Of a DNA stretch of 64,000 bases, positions 1 through 14,866 are shown one piece after another. The notes below the pieces were generated by a model that ran no database searches, was not told the origin of the DNA, and saw nothing but the letters and a program-made list of their open reading frames with translations. Both the position numbers and the translations under genes were made by a program. Source of the stretch: Tethya wilhelma (Eukaryota > Porifera > Demospongiae > Tethyida > Tethyidae); NCBI GenBank assembly GCA_964030475.1, contig CAXIPT010000008.1, positions 1,806,086-1,870,085 on the forward strand. Direction: 5' to 3'. Positions within the stretch are counted from its first letter, which is position 1. Each line of letters begins with the position of its first letter.

Positions 1-1013
1 TACATCCTGTAGAACCTGTCAAATTTTTTTGACCATCAATAGTTCCAGCTATACCATAGTCTCATGCTTGCACTCTTCCATTAATTTTAGTCTCACACTT
101 GCTCCGCCCATCTGCTCTTGTACAAGCAGAATGTAATTTACGTACTACCTCAGCAAAATACATTCGTGTGCATTTATAAAAGGCAAGACTACACTATCAC
201 TACCAATGTCCTCTAGCATGGTAAAGCAGCGTTCCTAGCTGCAAACGATGGCAAATCAATCTTATAACTTTAGCTATCACGCAACTTGCTCCCGAATCTG
301 TAAACAGCAGTTCACTAATGAATCATTTAATTGGTCACAGCAGATTTCTGACGCCGGTATAAGATCTGGTATAGGCATGCAACCAGACCCTCTCCTTGTG
401 GAGCGTATGGGCGGCTTCAGGAGACTACTTGCCCCTGGATCTCTCTTCATTCTGAGAGCCTGGTTGGGTTGTCACACATGTAATGAATAGCAACAAAATG
501 GAATAGCTTTTGCGGTTCAATCTTAGTATTATGGGAAAACTTAAACTGTGAAAATAATCAAACTTTGGTAAACAGTATACCTTTATTTCTTACCAGTTGT
601 AACTTGTACAGTGCTTTTGAGATTGGGTTAAAGGGCATGTCTATCCTGTTGTACCCTATCAAAATTAATTTTTAAGAAGCCATCTGTTCAGTCTCTATCT
701 CCATCAGATAAGTGGTCTACACAAAACCTAGAGTACACTATCAATCAGCAGGGAAAGTACTATATGTGTATTAGATTATGTGGACAAACCACAAAGTCAT
801 TTTGTGTTATGTACCTTCAAGAAAATCAATGAAGCTGCAGTGCTTGGTTATGGATGGCAATGTTAGCCTAATCTGTTTGTGCGATAGAGACAGCTGGCTA
901 GCCTCATTCCCAGGCCTGCCAAAAAGTGGGCCTGGTACACACAGTTTGGGCGTGCACTTGATCACCCTAGAATTGCAGGGCGTTTGGAATCTAAGTGTCT
1001 GTATATTTTGACA
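1..1013. other. Stretch without a recognised gene
   Basis: No convincing exon or RNA gene is seen; the open frames are short and lack family features. Around 898-915 there is a copy of the tagcctcattcccaggcc motif, which recurs near 36617 and, in variant forms, in foldback sequences near 31815 and 54990, suggesting a small dispersed repeat. Confidence 0.5.
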
Positions 1014-1349
1014 TCATTTCTCAATTAGTGTACCTTGAACCCCCATTCTAAAAATATGAAGCATGGTGAAGAGAAGTAATCTGCAGCAGTAGGAGTAGTT
1101 TTAGCCAAAACTTTTAACCTAGAGAAGATCACTGGATGTATTTCTATCTATCTCTTATTTTTGTCGCATTTTGAAAGCATAGATACTCGAGTACTCACTG
1201 CTGTCAATTACTTTACCAATACACCTTCTTCATCTAATCAGGTACTACTAGATTAGTTTTTCTGTACACAAATGTTATCAAAGCATCCATAGCACATCTA
1301 TGAACACACCCACAAATCTTCTCAAAACCACGTGGTTTCTCAGTGTTGA

Positions 1350-1701
1350 CAGGAGCTTATGAGCGTTGCGAAGCAACGCGAAGGAGCGTCCATCTAGGGC
1401 CTATATTGAGTTTCACGTTTCGTAATTGTTGCAATAGTTCAAACTTCCTTTTTAGGAAAGTAAGTTGTGATACTCCAAATGTAGCATAAGTGTTGTGAAC
1501 AGACAACTATATGAATATAATTATAACTTAGCGCTTTGCAATACTTATCAGATCCTGCACCCACTTATCAGCCACTTATGTTACAAGCAATATGCAGGCA
1601 GGTGCTGTGACATATAAGGTAATGTCTAGTACATAATTACGAAACGTGAAATCACTAGTAAGACGCTCCTTCGCGTTGCTTGCAACGCTCATAAGCTCCT
1701 G
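1350..1701. mobile_element. hAT-like MITE, copy 1
   Basis: A 352-bp element has long terminal inverted repeats starting CAGGAGCTTATGAGCG and ending in the reverse complement. A further inverted block is shared internally (tcacgtttcgtaatt against aattacgaaacgtga). It is flanked by a 7-bp direct repeat, gtgttga, at 1343-1349 and 1702-1708. CAG...CTG ends with a 7-8 bp target duplication fit hAT-type non-autonomous elements. No transposase is encoded. It lies just upstream of the first likely exon of the unrecognised gene. Confidence 0.7.
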
Positions 1702-1779
1702 GTGTTGATTACGCACATGCGCAAACAGTGTGTACCAGGCCCAAACAATCAAGGCTAACAGCTGGCTAAAAGAATTCAT

Positions 1780-4701
1780 CATGACTTTAACTATTGCCGG
1801 TGTGCCCTTAGCGCCAGTTAGCTTAATTGATATCCATAATCAGCTTAGTTTCTTTGGCAGCAAGTTTCTAGACATGAACACACCTACAGTGTATGTGTCA
1901 GTACAAGTGCATGTGATATTGTGCATGAATGCTGAACTAGCACAATTAAGGCAACTCTTATGCTGACTCCTAGTAATACTGTATTCTGTTATGCAGACAA
2001 AGTAGCAGTATTTGTGTGCATGAAGAAATACTTTGTGATGAATGAGCACTATAGAGCCGAAGAGAAGAACTATGGTGACTATGTCAAGGAACCTATGTAG
2101 GTGATCGTGACACACTCTTAGTACATGTAAGGTATTATTCACTTTATATAAATGATTGTAGGCAAAAACTGAAACAGTTTCTGGAAACATTGAGCTTCTA
2201 TGTTATTGATTTCCCACTCAATATTGAAGGTAAGCATCACTAAGATAATAGCTCTCTAATCCATAGCTCTAGGTATAATGTTAAGGTTCCCCACTGGAGC
2301 AGCTCAAGGAATCAAAGGTCAAGCACTCCGCTACTGATGCTGTTACTGAGAGCTTCCAGAAGATAGTCGTCAATAAATGTAACGAAGGAGCTATTGTGTT
2401 CATCTATATCTCAGGAATTCAGTTTCCTTTCAAGGTAGAAATGATCATTTTTGTTTCTGATCTAAGAATTTCATATTGGCATCTGATTCCAGGAGGACAG
2501 GGATATTTCCTCACGATTTGGTGATTTTAGTGGAGCTATTCTCAGAGGAGGAGTTTCCAAAACTAGCAGGAAACTTGTAAGAATTAATAACAACAACTAT
2601 TGTATGATTGTTAATTATCATGGCCACTGTTGTCACCAAATTCAGGCTGAATGTATTGTTGCAAGACAACTCCTTCATTGGGTAGAGTTGCTTCCAAAGG
2701 CCTTTGTAACGTTTCTTGTTGACACACATCAAAGCCATGTTCACGAGTTTGGGAAACAACGCCAACCCAAGACAGTAGAGATTTTAGAAGATCCCTGGAA
2801 AATGCTAACACCTCTTCACTCAAACACGGTTGTCTATTTTCTGAGGCCTGATCCAATTGCTATGTCTCGCCTTCAAGTCGAAGAGAAAGAGATTGGAAGA
2901 CTTTCTGCAAAGTTTGTAGAGGTGCTGTTTTCTAGCTACATGAGGTAATGTTGCAATGTAATTGTACTGGCACAGCATGTGATGTGTGGTCCTCATCGTA
3001 GGAAACCAGAAGGACTCAGTCACCGTACCCTTTATGAGGCCATTTCATTCTTATGGCACAAACAAGGAAGAGAACACAAGTTGTTTGTGCCTGCAGTTCA
3101 GGTGAATTGTTGGTATATCTTTGAAGAGAAATAGCCCTAGGTTTCTTCATGGCCTCATTTATAGGGAGATGTTGATAGGGAGTTTCTCGGTAAAGAAGGG
3201 TTGCCATATCAGCAGTTTTTCCGTGCTGACCTGAAGAAGCAACAGGGCAAAAAGTTCAATCTTGATGAGCTACAAGTAAACACATATGTGTAGAATCTAC
3301 CTGTGTGAGTGAATGTTCTGTCATTCTGTTTATAGATTGCTACTGGGACAATGGCAGGTCTAATTCTTGGTGATCAATTGGAGATTTTTCATATCCTTCG
3401 ACCAAGTGTTGTAGTGAGTGGAATCGTTACCCGAGCTCATTCATTGGATTGTGTTGCTAAAGTGCTTGATGAACGCCATGGAAAGGCAAAGCTTAGTGAA
3501 GTGCTTAGTGAGCTATATCAGGTTGGTTGTTTTGTTACCGATTTGGTTATATTATTGTTGTTTTACACTATAAATTTATAGGGTAAAGACAAAGACTTTA
3601 AGAGTGAAGATGGCTCTACTGAATTTCTTCATGTCAAGAAGAAGTTTGCACTTCATGAGAGAATTCCTGTGTGCTTGGAGGGACTAAAGTCAAGTGAGAT
3701 CATAGCATTACTAATACTATTGATGTGTTGAATACTCCCACAATGACATGCAAGATTAGATAATTGCTAATTATTATAATAATTATGCTCATTTTAGAAT
3801 AGTGAACTCTTCACCTGTGAAAATTATAATTATGGGGCACACCCTGTGTGTACTGAGACCATTATTGCTGTTGTTCCTACAGGTGAGAGTGAGACTATCA
3901 AGTCCTACATCAAGTCCAAATCTGCTCTACTTTCGTTTGTCACAAGCAAGCTAGAGTGAGTCTCTAGACCTATAGCAAACTAATATTCATTGAAGTAGTT
4001 TTGGTAGAAGTGACTTTCACTAGGAGACTCTACAGAGAAAAGTAACATTTTGTTTTCTTTCATTTTTTATCAAGTGTCTTTCCAGATTATCCAGAAAATA
4101 TGGTTAGATCTATTTGCTGCGAGTAGCTTACCTTAGATTTGATTGGCCTCAAATATTGATCTCAGCCTACAAGCTTTCAACCTCTTGTTTTTCTAAAATG
4201 TATTTGCTATAATGTGCTGTGTCTGTTTGAAACTACAGAGCTAAAATAATCATCAGACATGACAGACAGTATTTCATTTTGGAAGATCTCAATGAAGATA
4301 TCAAATACAAAGCTAAAGCAAGGACTGTGCAGCATGTGAAGAGTTTTCTAGGTAAGTACAGTATCACTGTTTAGTAATTTGTTTGCTTTGAATGAATAAA
4401 TGTTGCTGCACTCCTCCAGAAATGATTGCCTGGTACAAGTATGTAAACAAGTTGAAGCCAGACAATGAACCTTCATCAATGCATCAGTTATGTTTTCTAA
4501 CTGCTGGTAAGGAACAATACTGTGTGCATACAAGATAAGGATTAAGCCATAGATAATTATTATCTCTGTAATGTAGAAAAGTGCCTGCTCTCCAAAGCTG
4601 CTCCTCAGTGCACTGAGTTCAACATTAAATGGTCTTCATTTGAAACATCTCAGAGTGAGAAGGGTGAACCTAATCCTCATGATGCTATCCTTCAGTTTTC
4701 A
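1780..4701 (+). pseudogene. Unrecognised discoidin-like gene, truncated copy 1
   Basis: This is the 5' part of the same gene as the entry at 8269-13509. The likely start is the ATG at 1780 (MTLTIAGVPL). Exons follow at about 1980-2096, 2172-2231, 2289-2434, 2493-2577, 2644-2945, 3001-3102, 3168-3274, 3336-3521, 3583-3690, 3882-3957, 4242-4351, 4421-4505 and 4577-4701. Reading stays open through these with GT-AG borders. The copy stops inside an exon at the N/poly-G join at 4702, so the galactose-binding-like C-terminal part is missing here. It is either an allelic contig end or a truncated duplicate. Exon borders are read by eye and the junction of the first two exons was not resolved. Confidence 0.6.
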
Positions 4702-4868
4702 NGGGGGGGGGGGGGGGGGGGGGGCAATGATCAAAATTGGGTGACGTCTACATTGTATATATGGATGGGACTGCAGAAACCACTAAAATAAGTTATTGTC
4801 TTTTACTGACATTGTTAAGACCATTCAGTTCTCAGTATTTATCACGTTGACTCTGTTCCCCCCTACAG

Positions 4869-6931
<2,063 letters not shown>

Positions 6932-6987
6932 GTGAGGGGGAATGGTTGTCAGTTGGTGAGGGGGGATGGTTGTCAGTTGTTGGGGGN

Positions 6988-7429
6988 GGGGGGGGGGGGG
7001 GGTTAGTGTCAGATTGGTTTGAATTTGGGGAATGTCTTCTTATCAGCAGTTATTTTGTTAAATTAATGTCATTTGTCCTTTGCACATGGCTCTGGAGTTT
7101 GTCTGGAGAGACTTCTCCTATGTTATTTCTTAATAAGGCATACCAATGAGACCACTCCCATAATTAGGGGGTTTGTTTTATACCTGCATTGCAAACTTAG
7201 TGTTTCCTCTATCCTAGTGACCCATGTAGCTGCAACTTGCATTATCCCACAGTTCAACCATTGTATAGCTGGAAATATTGACGAGGATTTTAATGTGATT
7301 GTTTGACAGTCAAAGTCCAAATCGTCAAATTTAAATCTGCCAATATTTGCCCACTATATATGCCTGTACCATGTACATGTTCTGTGGAGAAAAAACTTTG
7401 ACCATCAAATTTTCTGGTTCTGCGGTATT

Positions 7430-7501
<72 letters not shown>
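6988..7501. other. Short contig between two N joins, no gene seen
   Basis: A fragment of about 510 bp that starts in poly-G and ends in a CT repeat. No exon is supported. Its placement next to the Ig-gene fragment is uncertain, because both ends are low-complexity joins. Confidence 0.6.
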
Positions 7502-7502
7502 N

Positions 7503-10500
7503 TCATTTCTCAATTAGTGTACCTTGAACCCCCATTCTAAAAATATGAAGCATGGTGAAGAGAAGTAATCTGCAGCAGTAGGAGTAGTTTTAGCCAAAAC
7601 TTTTAACCTAGAGAAGATCACTGGATGTATTTCTATCTATCTCTTATTTTTGTCGCATTTTGAAAGCATAGATACTCGAGTACTCACTGCTGTCAATTAC
7701 TTTACCAATACACCTTCTTCATCTAATCAGGTACTACTAGATTAGTTTTTCTGTACACAAATGTTATCAAAGCATCCATAGCACATCTATGAACACACCC
7801 ACAAATCTTCTCAAAACCACGTGGTTTCTCAGTGTTGACAGGAGCTTATGAGCGTTGCGAAGCAACGCGAAGGAGCGTCCATCTAGGGCCTATATTGAGT
7901 TTCACGTTTCGTAATTGTTGCAATAGTTCAAACTTCCTTTTTAGGAAAGTAAGTTGTGATACTCCAAATGTAGCATAAGTGTTGTGAACAGACAACTATA
8001 TGAATATAATTATAACTTAGCGCTTTGCAATACTTATCAGATCCTGCACCCACTTATCAGCCACTTATGTTACAAGCAATATGCAGGCAGGTGCTGTGAC
8101 ATATAAGGTAATGTCTAGTACATAATTACGAAACGTGAAATCACTAGTAAGACGCTCCTTCGCGTTGCTTGCAACGCTCATAAGCTCCTGGTGTTGATTA
8201 CGCACATGCGCAAACAGTGTGTACCAGGCCCAAACAATCAAGGCTAACAGCTGGCTAAAAGAATTCATCATGACTTTAACTATTGCCGGTGTGCCCTTAG
8301 CGCCAGTTAGCTTAATTGATATCCATAATCAGCTTAGTTTCTTTGGCAGCAAGTTTCTAGACATGAACACACCTACAGTGTATGTGTCAGTACAAGTGCA
8401 TGTGATATTGTGCATGAATGCTGAACTAGCACAATTAAGGCAACTCTTATGCTGACTCCTAGTAATACTGTATTCTGTTATGCAGACAAAGTAGCAGTAT
8501 TTGTGTGCATGAAGAAATACTTTGTGATGAATGAGCACTATAGAGCCGAAGAGAAGAACTATGGTGACTATGTCAAGGAACCTATGTAGGTGATCGTGAC
8601 ACACTCTTAGTACATGTAAGGTATTATTCACTTTATATAAATGATTGTAGGCAAAAACTGAAACAGTTTCTGGAAACATTGAGCTTCTATGTTATTGATT
8701 TCCCACTCAATATTGAAGGTAAGCATCACTAAGATAATAGCTCTCTAATCCATAGCTCTAGGTATAATGTTAAGGTTCCCCACTGGAGCAGCTCAAGGAA
8801 TCAAAGGTCAAGCACTCCGCTACTGATGCTGTTACTGAGAGCTTCCAGAAGATAGTCGTCAATAAATGTAACGAAGGAGCTATTGTGTTCATCTATATCT
8901 CAGGAATTCAGTTTCCTTTCAAGGTAGAAATGATCATTTTTGTTTCTGATCTAAGAATTTCATATTGGCATCTGATTCCAGGAGGACAGGGATATTTCCT
9001 CACGATTTGGTGATTTTAGTGGAGCTATTCTCAGAGGAGGAGTTTCCAAAACTAGCAGGAAACTTGTAAGAATTAATAACAACAACTATTGTATGATTGT
9101 TAATTATCATGGCCACTGTTGTCACCAAATTCAGGCTGAATGTATTGTTGCAAGACAACTCCTTCATTGGGTAGAGTTGCTTCCAAAGGCCTTTGTAACG
9201 TTTCTTGTTGACACACATCAAAGCCATGTTCACGAGTTTGGGAAACAACGCCAACCCAAGACAGTAGAGATTTTAGAAGATCCCTGGAAAATGCTAACAC
9301 CTCTTCACTCAAACACGGTTGTCTATTTTCTGAGGCCTGATCCAATTGCTATGTCTCGCCTTCAAGTCGAAGAGAAAGAGATTGGAAGACTTTCTGCAAA
9401 GTTTGTAGAGGTGCTGTTTTCTAGCTACATGAGGTAATGTTGCAATGTAATTGTACTGGCACAGCATGTGATGTGTGGTCCTCATCGTAGGAAACCAGAA
9501 GGACTCAGTCACCGTACCCTTTATGAGGCCATTTCATTCTTATGGCACAAACAAGGAAGAGAACACAAGTTGTTTGTGCCTGCAGTTCAGGTGAATTGTT
9601 GGTATATCTTTGAAGAGAAATAGCCCTAGGTTTCTTCATGGCCTCATTTATAGGGAGATGTTGATAGGGAGTTTCTCGGTAAAGAAGGGTTGCCATATCA
9701 GCAGTTTTTCCGTGCTGACCTGAAGAAGCAACAGGGCAAAAAGTTCAATCTTGATGAGCTACAAGTAAACACATATGTGTAGAATCTACCTGTGTGAGTG
9801 AATGTTCTGTTATTCTGTTTATAGATTGCTACTGGGACAATGGCAGGTCTAATTCTTGGTGATCAATTGGAGATTTTTCATATCCTTCGACCAAGTGTTG
9901 TAGTGAGTGGAATCGTTACCCGAGCTCATTCATTGGATTGTGTTGCTAAAGTGCTTGATGAACGCCATGGAAAGGCAAAGCTTAGTGAAGTGCTTACTGA
10001 GCTCTATCAGGTTAGTTGTTTTCTTACTGATTTGGTTATATTATTGTTGTTTTACACATGAATTATAAATTTACAGAGTAAAGACAAAGACTTTAAGAGT
10101 GAAGATGGCTCTACTGAATTTCTTCATGTCAAGAAGAAGTTTGCACTTCATGAGAGAATTCCTGTGTGCTTGGAGGGACTAAAGTCAAGTGAGATCATAG
10201 CATTACTAATACTATTGATGTGTTGAATACTCCCACAATGACATGCAAGATTAGATAATTGCTAATTATTATAATAATTATGCTCATTTTAGAATAGCGA
10301 ACTCTTCACCTGTGAAAATTATAATTATGGGGCACACCCTGTGTGTACTGAGACCATTATTGCTGTTGTTCCTACAGGTGAGAGTGAGACTATCAAGTCC
10401 TACATCAAGTCCAAATCTGCTCTACTTTCGTTTGTCACAAGCAAGCTGGAGTGAGTCTCTAGACCTATAGCAAACTAATATTCATTGAAGTAGTTTGGGT

Positions 10501-11190
10501 TAGAAGTGACTTTCACTAGGAGACTCTACAGAGAAAAGTAACATTTTGTGTTTTATCAAGTCTCTTTCCCAGATTATCCAGAAAACATGGTTAGATATAT
10601 TTGCTGAGCGTAGCTTACCTTAGATTTGAGGCCTTCATTATTGATGTCTCAGCCTACAAGCTTTCAACCTCTTGTCTTTCTAAAATGTATTCGTTATAAT
10701 GTGCTGTCTCTGTTTGAAACCACAGAGCTAAAATAATCATCAGACATGACAGACAGTATTTCATTTTGGAAGATCTCAATGAAGATATCAAATACAAAGC
10801 TAAAGCAAGGACTGTGCAGCATGTGAAGAGTTTTCTAGGTAAGTACAGTATCACTGTTTAGTAATTTGTTTGCTTTGAATGAATAAATGTTGCTGCACTC
10901 CTCCAGAAATGATTGCCTGGTACAAGTATGTAAACAAGTTGAAGCCAGACAATGAACCTTCATCAATGCATCAGTTATGTTTTCTAACTGCTGGTAAGGA
11001 ACAATACTGTGTGCATACAAGATAAGGATTAAGCCATAGATAATTATTATCTCTGTAATGTAGAAAAGTGCCTGCTCTCCAAAGCTGCTCCTCAGTGCAC
11101 TGAGTTCAACATTAAATGGTCTTCATTTGAAACATCTCAGAGTGAGAAGGGTGAACCTAATCCTCATGATGCTATCCTTCAGTTTTCAGA
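7503..11190 (+). repeat. Large direct duplication, copy 2
   Basis: Partner of 1014-4701. The sequence continues past the equivalent of 4701 into further exons of the same gene, so this is the more complete copy. Differences cluster in introns around 10040-10080 and 10490-10620. Confidence 0.9.
7839..8190. mobile_element. hAT-like MITE, copy 2
   Basis: Counterpart of the element at 1350-1701, with the same inverted ends and the same flanking gtgttga. The identical insertion site shows that the MITE was present before the duplication (or that the two copies are alleles). Confidence 0.7.
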
Positions 11191-13509
11191 GGTACTAAAG
11201 TTCTGGAGCCCGCAACCAACTGATGCAGCTCCTTGTCTTGAGGTTGAATTCAAACGTAACCATGTTATTACTGCTGTTGAAATAAGAGGTATTGAAGGTT
11301 TTTATTAAATTAGTATCATTGTTATTCATCTAGTGTTTTGTTTGATACTAAGGTGATCCCACACAAGAAGGAAGTCATATCAAAGATGCTGATGTTTATT
11401 ACCAGAAGAACATAATGCAGAAAGCTATCACTGGACCAAGTAAAGATGAAGCAACCGTTCATGTAGATGTGAAAAGGCAAGAGGCTGTAAGGTTTGTCAC
11501 CATTGAACCAAAGGAGTTTGGAGAAACATTCACCATCACTGTCAAAATGAAGAAGAAACTAATGTCAGGAGGAAAGTCATCTGTTGGTAGGTTTGTATGT
11601 TGATTATTATGGTTATTTGTACCATGCAAGTAGCGATCACATTGCATTAGAAGTCTAACTCTATTCTGTCACAAGAATGGCCAGACTGAAAAGGCAGGGC
11701 AAATAGGAATGCATGGGATCAGTTTTAGGATTATATTTGCACTCAGCAATGATTCTGATCAGCCATCTACTAGTCATTTTGTCTGTGTTACTATTCTTTG
11801 TTCAATGTGCTCCTCACACAAATTATGATTTAAGAACTAAGTCTTTAGTAATAATATGGTATCGGATTCTGCATACCACTATTATAGCTAGCTAGAAAAT
11901 ATTCAAGGAATAGTTTTTCATGGAAAGATAATAGTTGAATTAAATTTTCGCAGTTTTATGTTGAATTATCCAGCCACACCCAATAATTATGTTTATTACC
12001 CTGGTTTTAATTTGTCAAATTATTCATGGTAGCAATCCATGACTTATAAATGTGAAACTTGTAAATTTGGGCTACGTACCGTATAGCGCGAAATTTTCGT
12101 ATATTTCGTATGCGGTTCGAATATACGAAAATTAAAACTGCGAAAATTTAACTTGTGCATTTACTTTATATGAGCGTGCGCCGTGTATACGAAATTAAAA
12201 ACTACGAAAGTTTCTTCTGGTGCGTTTTTTACGAAATTTTGCATCAACAAAAATTTCCCGCTATACGGTGTTAAACACAAGGAAATGGATAAATGGTCAT
12301 TGATTTATTTTCAAACAGTGTGCTCTTTGTTATCCATTGTTTTTCTTGGGTTTCAGTAAGTGTCAATTCCGTGCAACTAGTACACTGGCATTTTCACAAG
12401 CAGCGACAGACGCCATGGAAGTGCATTCCAGCACCTGATAACTTGGGGAATATTGACCTTGACCAAACTATGTGCTGGATGAGCTGGTCTGGGCGTTCCT
12501 TTGATCCCATTACTTTTGACCTTGGTCCGCATGGAGTTCAGTTAGTCAAATTAGAGTTTACAGGTAGGTTTACCTGCGATAGTTCCCTCTCAGTTATATT
12601 TAACAGTGTTTATACTTTTTCCTTCATAGCACCAAGTGATGGTGTGTCCCTGAAAAAATTTGCACTCCGTTTGCAGTCTGACTGGTTTCGAAGAGAACTC
12701 GATTCAATTTTATCAGTGTGGCCTACTAAGATTGATTTCAAACAACCAATAGTAGCTTCAAACTTTCAGTTGCTGCCAAAGTTATCTGAGCAACAGCCTC
12801 AAAATAATTTCAAAGTTCAAATGCAAGTCTATGGCAACAAACATGGTAAGTGGTTTCAACATCACATATTATGTTGTGATGTGTATAGCTTGTTGAATAT
12901 GGCCAATTATCTGCTATTTGTACAGGCCTTCCCATAGAAGTTGAAGAAGGAGATATACTTACTTTTTATTTCGAAAACTTCACTTCAAAACCAATGTTTG
13001 TATACATCTTTTGCCTTGAAGAAACAGGCAAGTTTGTTCTGTCTTATTTCCTGGTAACATGTCCTGTGTTATTAATTGACATTTGCAGGAAGTGTGAAGT
13101 TTGTTACAATGGACGTTGCCCAAGGCCGTGTATTTCCACTGAAAAAATTACTGCAAACATACATACCAGAAGGTAAGCTTTTGTCAACATCATTGGTATG
13201 AACATGTTGAAAGTCATATCTCTTTCTCAGGGTACAACCCCGCAATGGGTCAGATAACAGATTTGTACAGGGTGTTTGTAAGTTCCAGAAAGATGTATCT
13301 TGAGCCATTCATTCAACGAGGGTTAAATCAATATCATGAAACTTGTTGTTATAATGTCTGTTCTTTGGGTCACAGGGTAAGTATGAGTAATTGATTTTTG
13401 TGTGTTTGTTATTCTTGTTATTCTTCCATCTTTACAGTCTGATGTTGGGAATGAATCCTGGTTTGAGTACCAATTTTCAGTGATTGTCAACAAGTCGCCT
13501 AAACGATAA
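8269..13509 (+). CDS. Unrecognised large protein with discoidin-like segments, fuller copy
   Basis: At least 18 short exons read on the plus strand, from a likely ATG at 8269 to TAA at 13507-13509. The N-terminal two thirds are charged and mostly helical in appearance and match no family I can name. Two segments resemble discoidin/galactose-binding folds: around 11195-11300 (a CLEVEFKRNHVITAVEIRG stretch) and around 12460-12564 (CWMSWSGRSFDPITFDLG, then a VKLEF strand), the latter reminiscent of the NR2C2AP/F5-8C type. Late exons lie at about 12355-12564, 12630-12845, 12926-13026, 13089-13172, 13231-13375 and 13438-13509. No signal peptide or membrane helix is evident, so it is probably intracellular. 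The intron at 11587-12354 holds a MITE. Function unknown; the exon chain is better supported than the domain call. Confidence 0.65.
12079..12268. mobile_element. MITE of the CCGTATAGC family, copy 2
   Basis: A 190-bp element close in sequence to the one at 5459, with ends CCGTATAGCGCGAAATTTTCG and cccgctatacgg. TA lies on the left (12077-12078) and TG on the right, so the target duplication is imperfect. It lies in an intron of the discoidin-like gene. Confidence 0.85.
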
Positions 13510-13621
13510 CACTGTTATAATAATTAGTTTTATCTTGTTTACTTTATGATTTTTAATTATTTTAGTCATCAAAATGAAATACAATGTACGTACATGGTTG
13601 GCAAAAGCTTCATAATGTTTC

Positions 13622-14216
13622 AGGTGAATCAGTCGTAGCAAAAAAATTAGGGGGGGTGGCATAGTACAAAGTGACAAACAAAGTTTCAATTTAATGCCTT
13701 TTAATTATCATTGTTAGAACAAGTTCGAGCCTAAACCACCATAATGCATGGTCGTGAGTCGACGGATCCCGAGCTAGACCACGCCCCGTGCGAAGAGTCT
13801 GGCCAGACTACTCGGTCTGGGCGTGGTCTAGCTCGATTGGGAATCATCAGATCATGTCGACTCACGACCATTATGGTGGTTTAGGCTCTAACTTGGGTCC
13901 TTCTCACCCTGCTGAAGAGTCTGAAGCAAGATGGCAAATGGAATATCAAGCTATAGAAGAGGTATATCTAATTTTCTATCGGTTAGCCAATGTCGTGTGT
14001 AATTTTTTCATAAATTCTACTAGGGTGGCACTTCAATAACTACAGACTTGTCACAGAACGATAGGGCAGTTCATCTGGACTTTTTTGACAGTAAGTTCCT
14101 ACTCTGTGGGTAAATCTGTGGGTAGTGTTATCCCTTTCCAACTAGTAATCCCCACCTTGGCCCTGGCTTTGCCCCCCTTGGATGTATTTTGTTTGTCACT
14201 TTGTACTATGCCCCCG

Positions 14217-14284
<68 letters not shown>

Positions 14285-14310
14285 NTTTTTTTGCTACCAC
14301 TGATTCACCT
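13622..14310. repeat. Nested inverted repeats around the 5' end of COPS9
   Basis: The outer arms are 13622-13682 and 14188-14310 (ggtgaatcagt, gtagcaaaaaaa, ggcatagtacaaagtgacaaac against its complement); the right arm is interrupted by about 70 C and the N at 14285. The inner arms are 13721-13786 and 13818-13894, about 65-75 bases each, matching apart from small internal loops and single changes. The inner right arm contains the COPS9 start codon and first 14 codons; the left arm is their inverted copy. Confidence 0.85.
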
Positions 14311-14597
14311 CTCCTTAGTGAAATTGCTGGGGAAAAAACACCTTGCTTTGTGATTGTATCCAGCTAGTCCATTCTCTATAATTATAAATTACCACCTCTC
14401 TTAACTTATCGTTCACCATAGTACAATACACCATTCATGAAGGTAGGAATGTGAGTTGAGTAGGTGGAAGAATTATAATTTTTATTACCCTCTTAGCGTC
14501 TACAATATCATTCTAAAAATAAAATTTATAACGATGATAAATTTGTCTTAACCTCACAGGCTTTGATGACATTTTCAATGATGAAGATTTGAACTAG
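13854..14597 (+). CDS. COPS9: COP9 signalosome complex subunit 9
   Basis: Three exons, 13854-13961, 14024-14090 and 14560-14597, join in phase to give 70 residues; human COPS9 has 57. The C-terminal half carries the family signature: GGTSITTDLSQNDRAVHLDF followed by an acidic tail FDDIFNDEDLN, parallel to the [25 protein letters not shown] region of vertebrate COPS9. This small acidic subunit (also called MYEOV2/CSNAP) binds the COP9 signalosome, which removes NEDD8 from cullins. The N-terminal extension beginning MSTHDHYGGLG is longer than in vertebrates and lies inside an inverted repeat, so the true start could be different; the ATG at 13854 is chosen for its open frame and position. Intron 2 contains poly-C and the N at 14285. 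Confidence 0.85.
14213..14284. repeat. Poly-C tract ending at an N join
   Basis: About 70 consecutive C bases followed by N at 14285. The inverted partner at 13650 has only about seven G in the equivalent place. The length is therefore probably a sequencing or assembly artefact. Confidence 0.9.
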
Positions 14598-14866
14598 AAG
14601 CCAGTTTACAGTAACTGTTAATAATGGCTATATATTACAATTATTCTGTTTTTGATGGCAAGAGGATGATCAATTAATGTACAAATAATTAATGTCTACA
14701 GCTCATGATCTTTGTAATACAAACATAATAAGTATTATTGTTGCTATTCCAGACTTACTATAAAGGTAAATACCACGCAGGCTCACAATAACAGCTAGGG
14801 ATTCAGAATAGATAAAATTATAGACATAGCTATACTAGATAAATATATATGTATACTGAAAGTCAA

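Larger units (their letters stand above)
1014..4701 (+). repeat. Large direct duplication, copy 1 (pairs with 7503-11190)
   Basis: From 1014 the sequence matches 7503 onward almost base for base at a constant offset of 6489, up to about 3500. After that small indels and substitutions appear, mainly in introns. The copy ends at the single N at 4702, and its partner begins directly after the single N at 7502. The level of difference resembles two alleles. It may therefore be an uncollapsed haplotype rather than a genomic tandem duplication. Confidence 0.9.

Noticed and set aside
1780..1890. A confirmed first-exon/second-exon junction for the discoidin-like gene
   Set aside because: No GT donor gave the right phase with the AG before the next exon, so the 5' end is left tentative.
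7331..7513. Arg-Glu repeat protein on the minus strand
   Set aside because: Pure translation of the CT/GA microsatellite before the N at 7502.
14085..14367. Proline-rich open frames across the poly-C tract
   Set aside because: They are translations of a homopolymer and an N; the region is COPS9 intron 2 and probably an artefact in length.
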